Positions 6,435-6,461 of a DNA stretch of 6,461 nt are shown here, in pieces. Location: the NCBI GenBank assembly GCA_947460275.1, contig CANHHZ010000113.1, positions 1-6,461 of the forward strand, given 5' to 3'. The translations under genes and the position numbers were made by a program. The stretch is from Sphingobacteriaceae bacterium. Lineage in GTDB: Bacteria; Bacteroidota; Bacteroidia; Sphingobacteriales; Sphingobacteriaceae. The notes beneath the pieces are model-generated. The model did not search any database. It saw nothing but the letters and a program-made list of their open reading frames with translations, and was not told the origin of the DNA. The stretch's first letter is position 1. Every line of letters begins with the position of its first letter.

Positions 6435-6461
6435 CTTAAAAACCAAGATAAATACGAGAAC

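Noticed and set aside
1..6461. Defence, phage, mobile-element or CRISPR system
   Set aside because: No nuclease, integrase, transposase, repeat-spacer or toxin-antitoxin signature was seen on either strand; the intact genes are a transporter, carbohydrate-active proteins and one small unknown.

Overview
The window looks like chromosomal DNA of a member of the Bacteroidota. It is AT-rich, its start codons lack Shine-Dalgarno sequences, and three of its exported proteins have the 'hydrophobic core then A-Q or G-Q' signal peptides common in that phylum. Its protein families (GH95, GH29, a CBM9-like protein, a BASS transporter with a long N-terminus) are also typical of glycan-degrading Bacteroidota. 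The genus cannot be fixed from the sequence.

Layout, left to right. (1) A sodium-dependent BASS-family transporter on +, cut by the left edge. (2) An exported CBM9-like carbohydrate-binding protein on -, converging on the transporter with seven bases between the stop codons. (3) A 122-bp divergent intergenic region. (4) A large exported GH95 alpha-L-fucosidase on +, with all four expected active-site residues. (5) A 323-bp gap that looks empty but holds, on -, the decayed DNA-binding end of an AraC-family regulator. (6) A second exported fucosidase-like enzyme on +, family GH29, with a C-terminal beta-sandwich and unusual substitutions at two usual fucose-contacting histidines. (7) A small exported protein of unknown function on -, whose stop codon lies three bases from that of GH29. 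(8) At the right edge, a hairpin terminator facing - for a gene outside the window, only about 16 bases upstream of the small gene's start codon.

Together the genes suggest removal of L-fucose from plant, algal or host glycans in the periplasm or at the cell surface. GH95 enzymes are mostly inverting alpha-1,2-fucosidases (some act on L-galactose), and GH29 enzymes are retaining and act on other linkages, so the two would complement each other. The CBM9-like protein may bind released or polymeric sugar. No SusC/SusD pair, sulfatase or fucose catabolic enzyme lies in the window, so it may be an edge of a utilisation locus or a stand-alone fucosidase cluster. The AraC remnant suggests that local control was once encoded here and has been lost.

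I found no CRISPR array, tRNA, rRNA, insertion sequence or phage gene, and no clear new multi-gene system. The points most worth following are the AraC pseudogene, the divergent GH29 active site, and the terminator and hairpin arrangement before the small gene.
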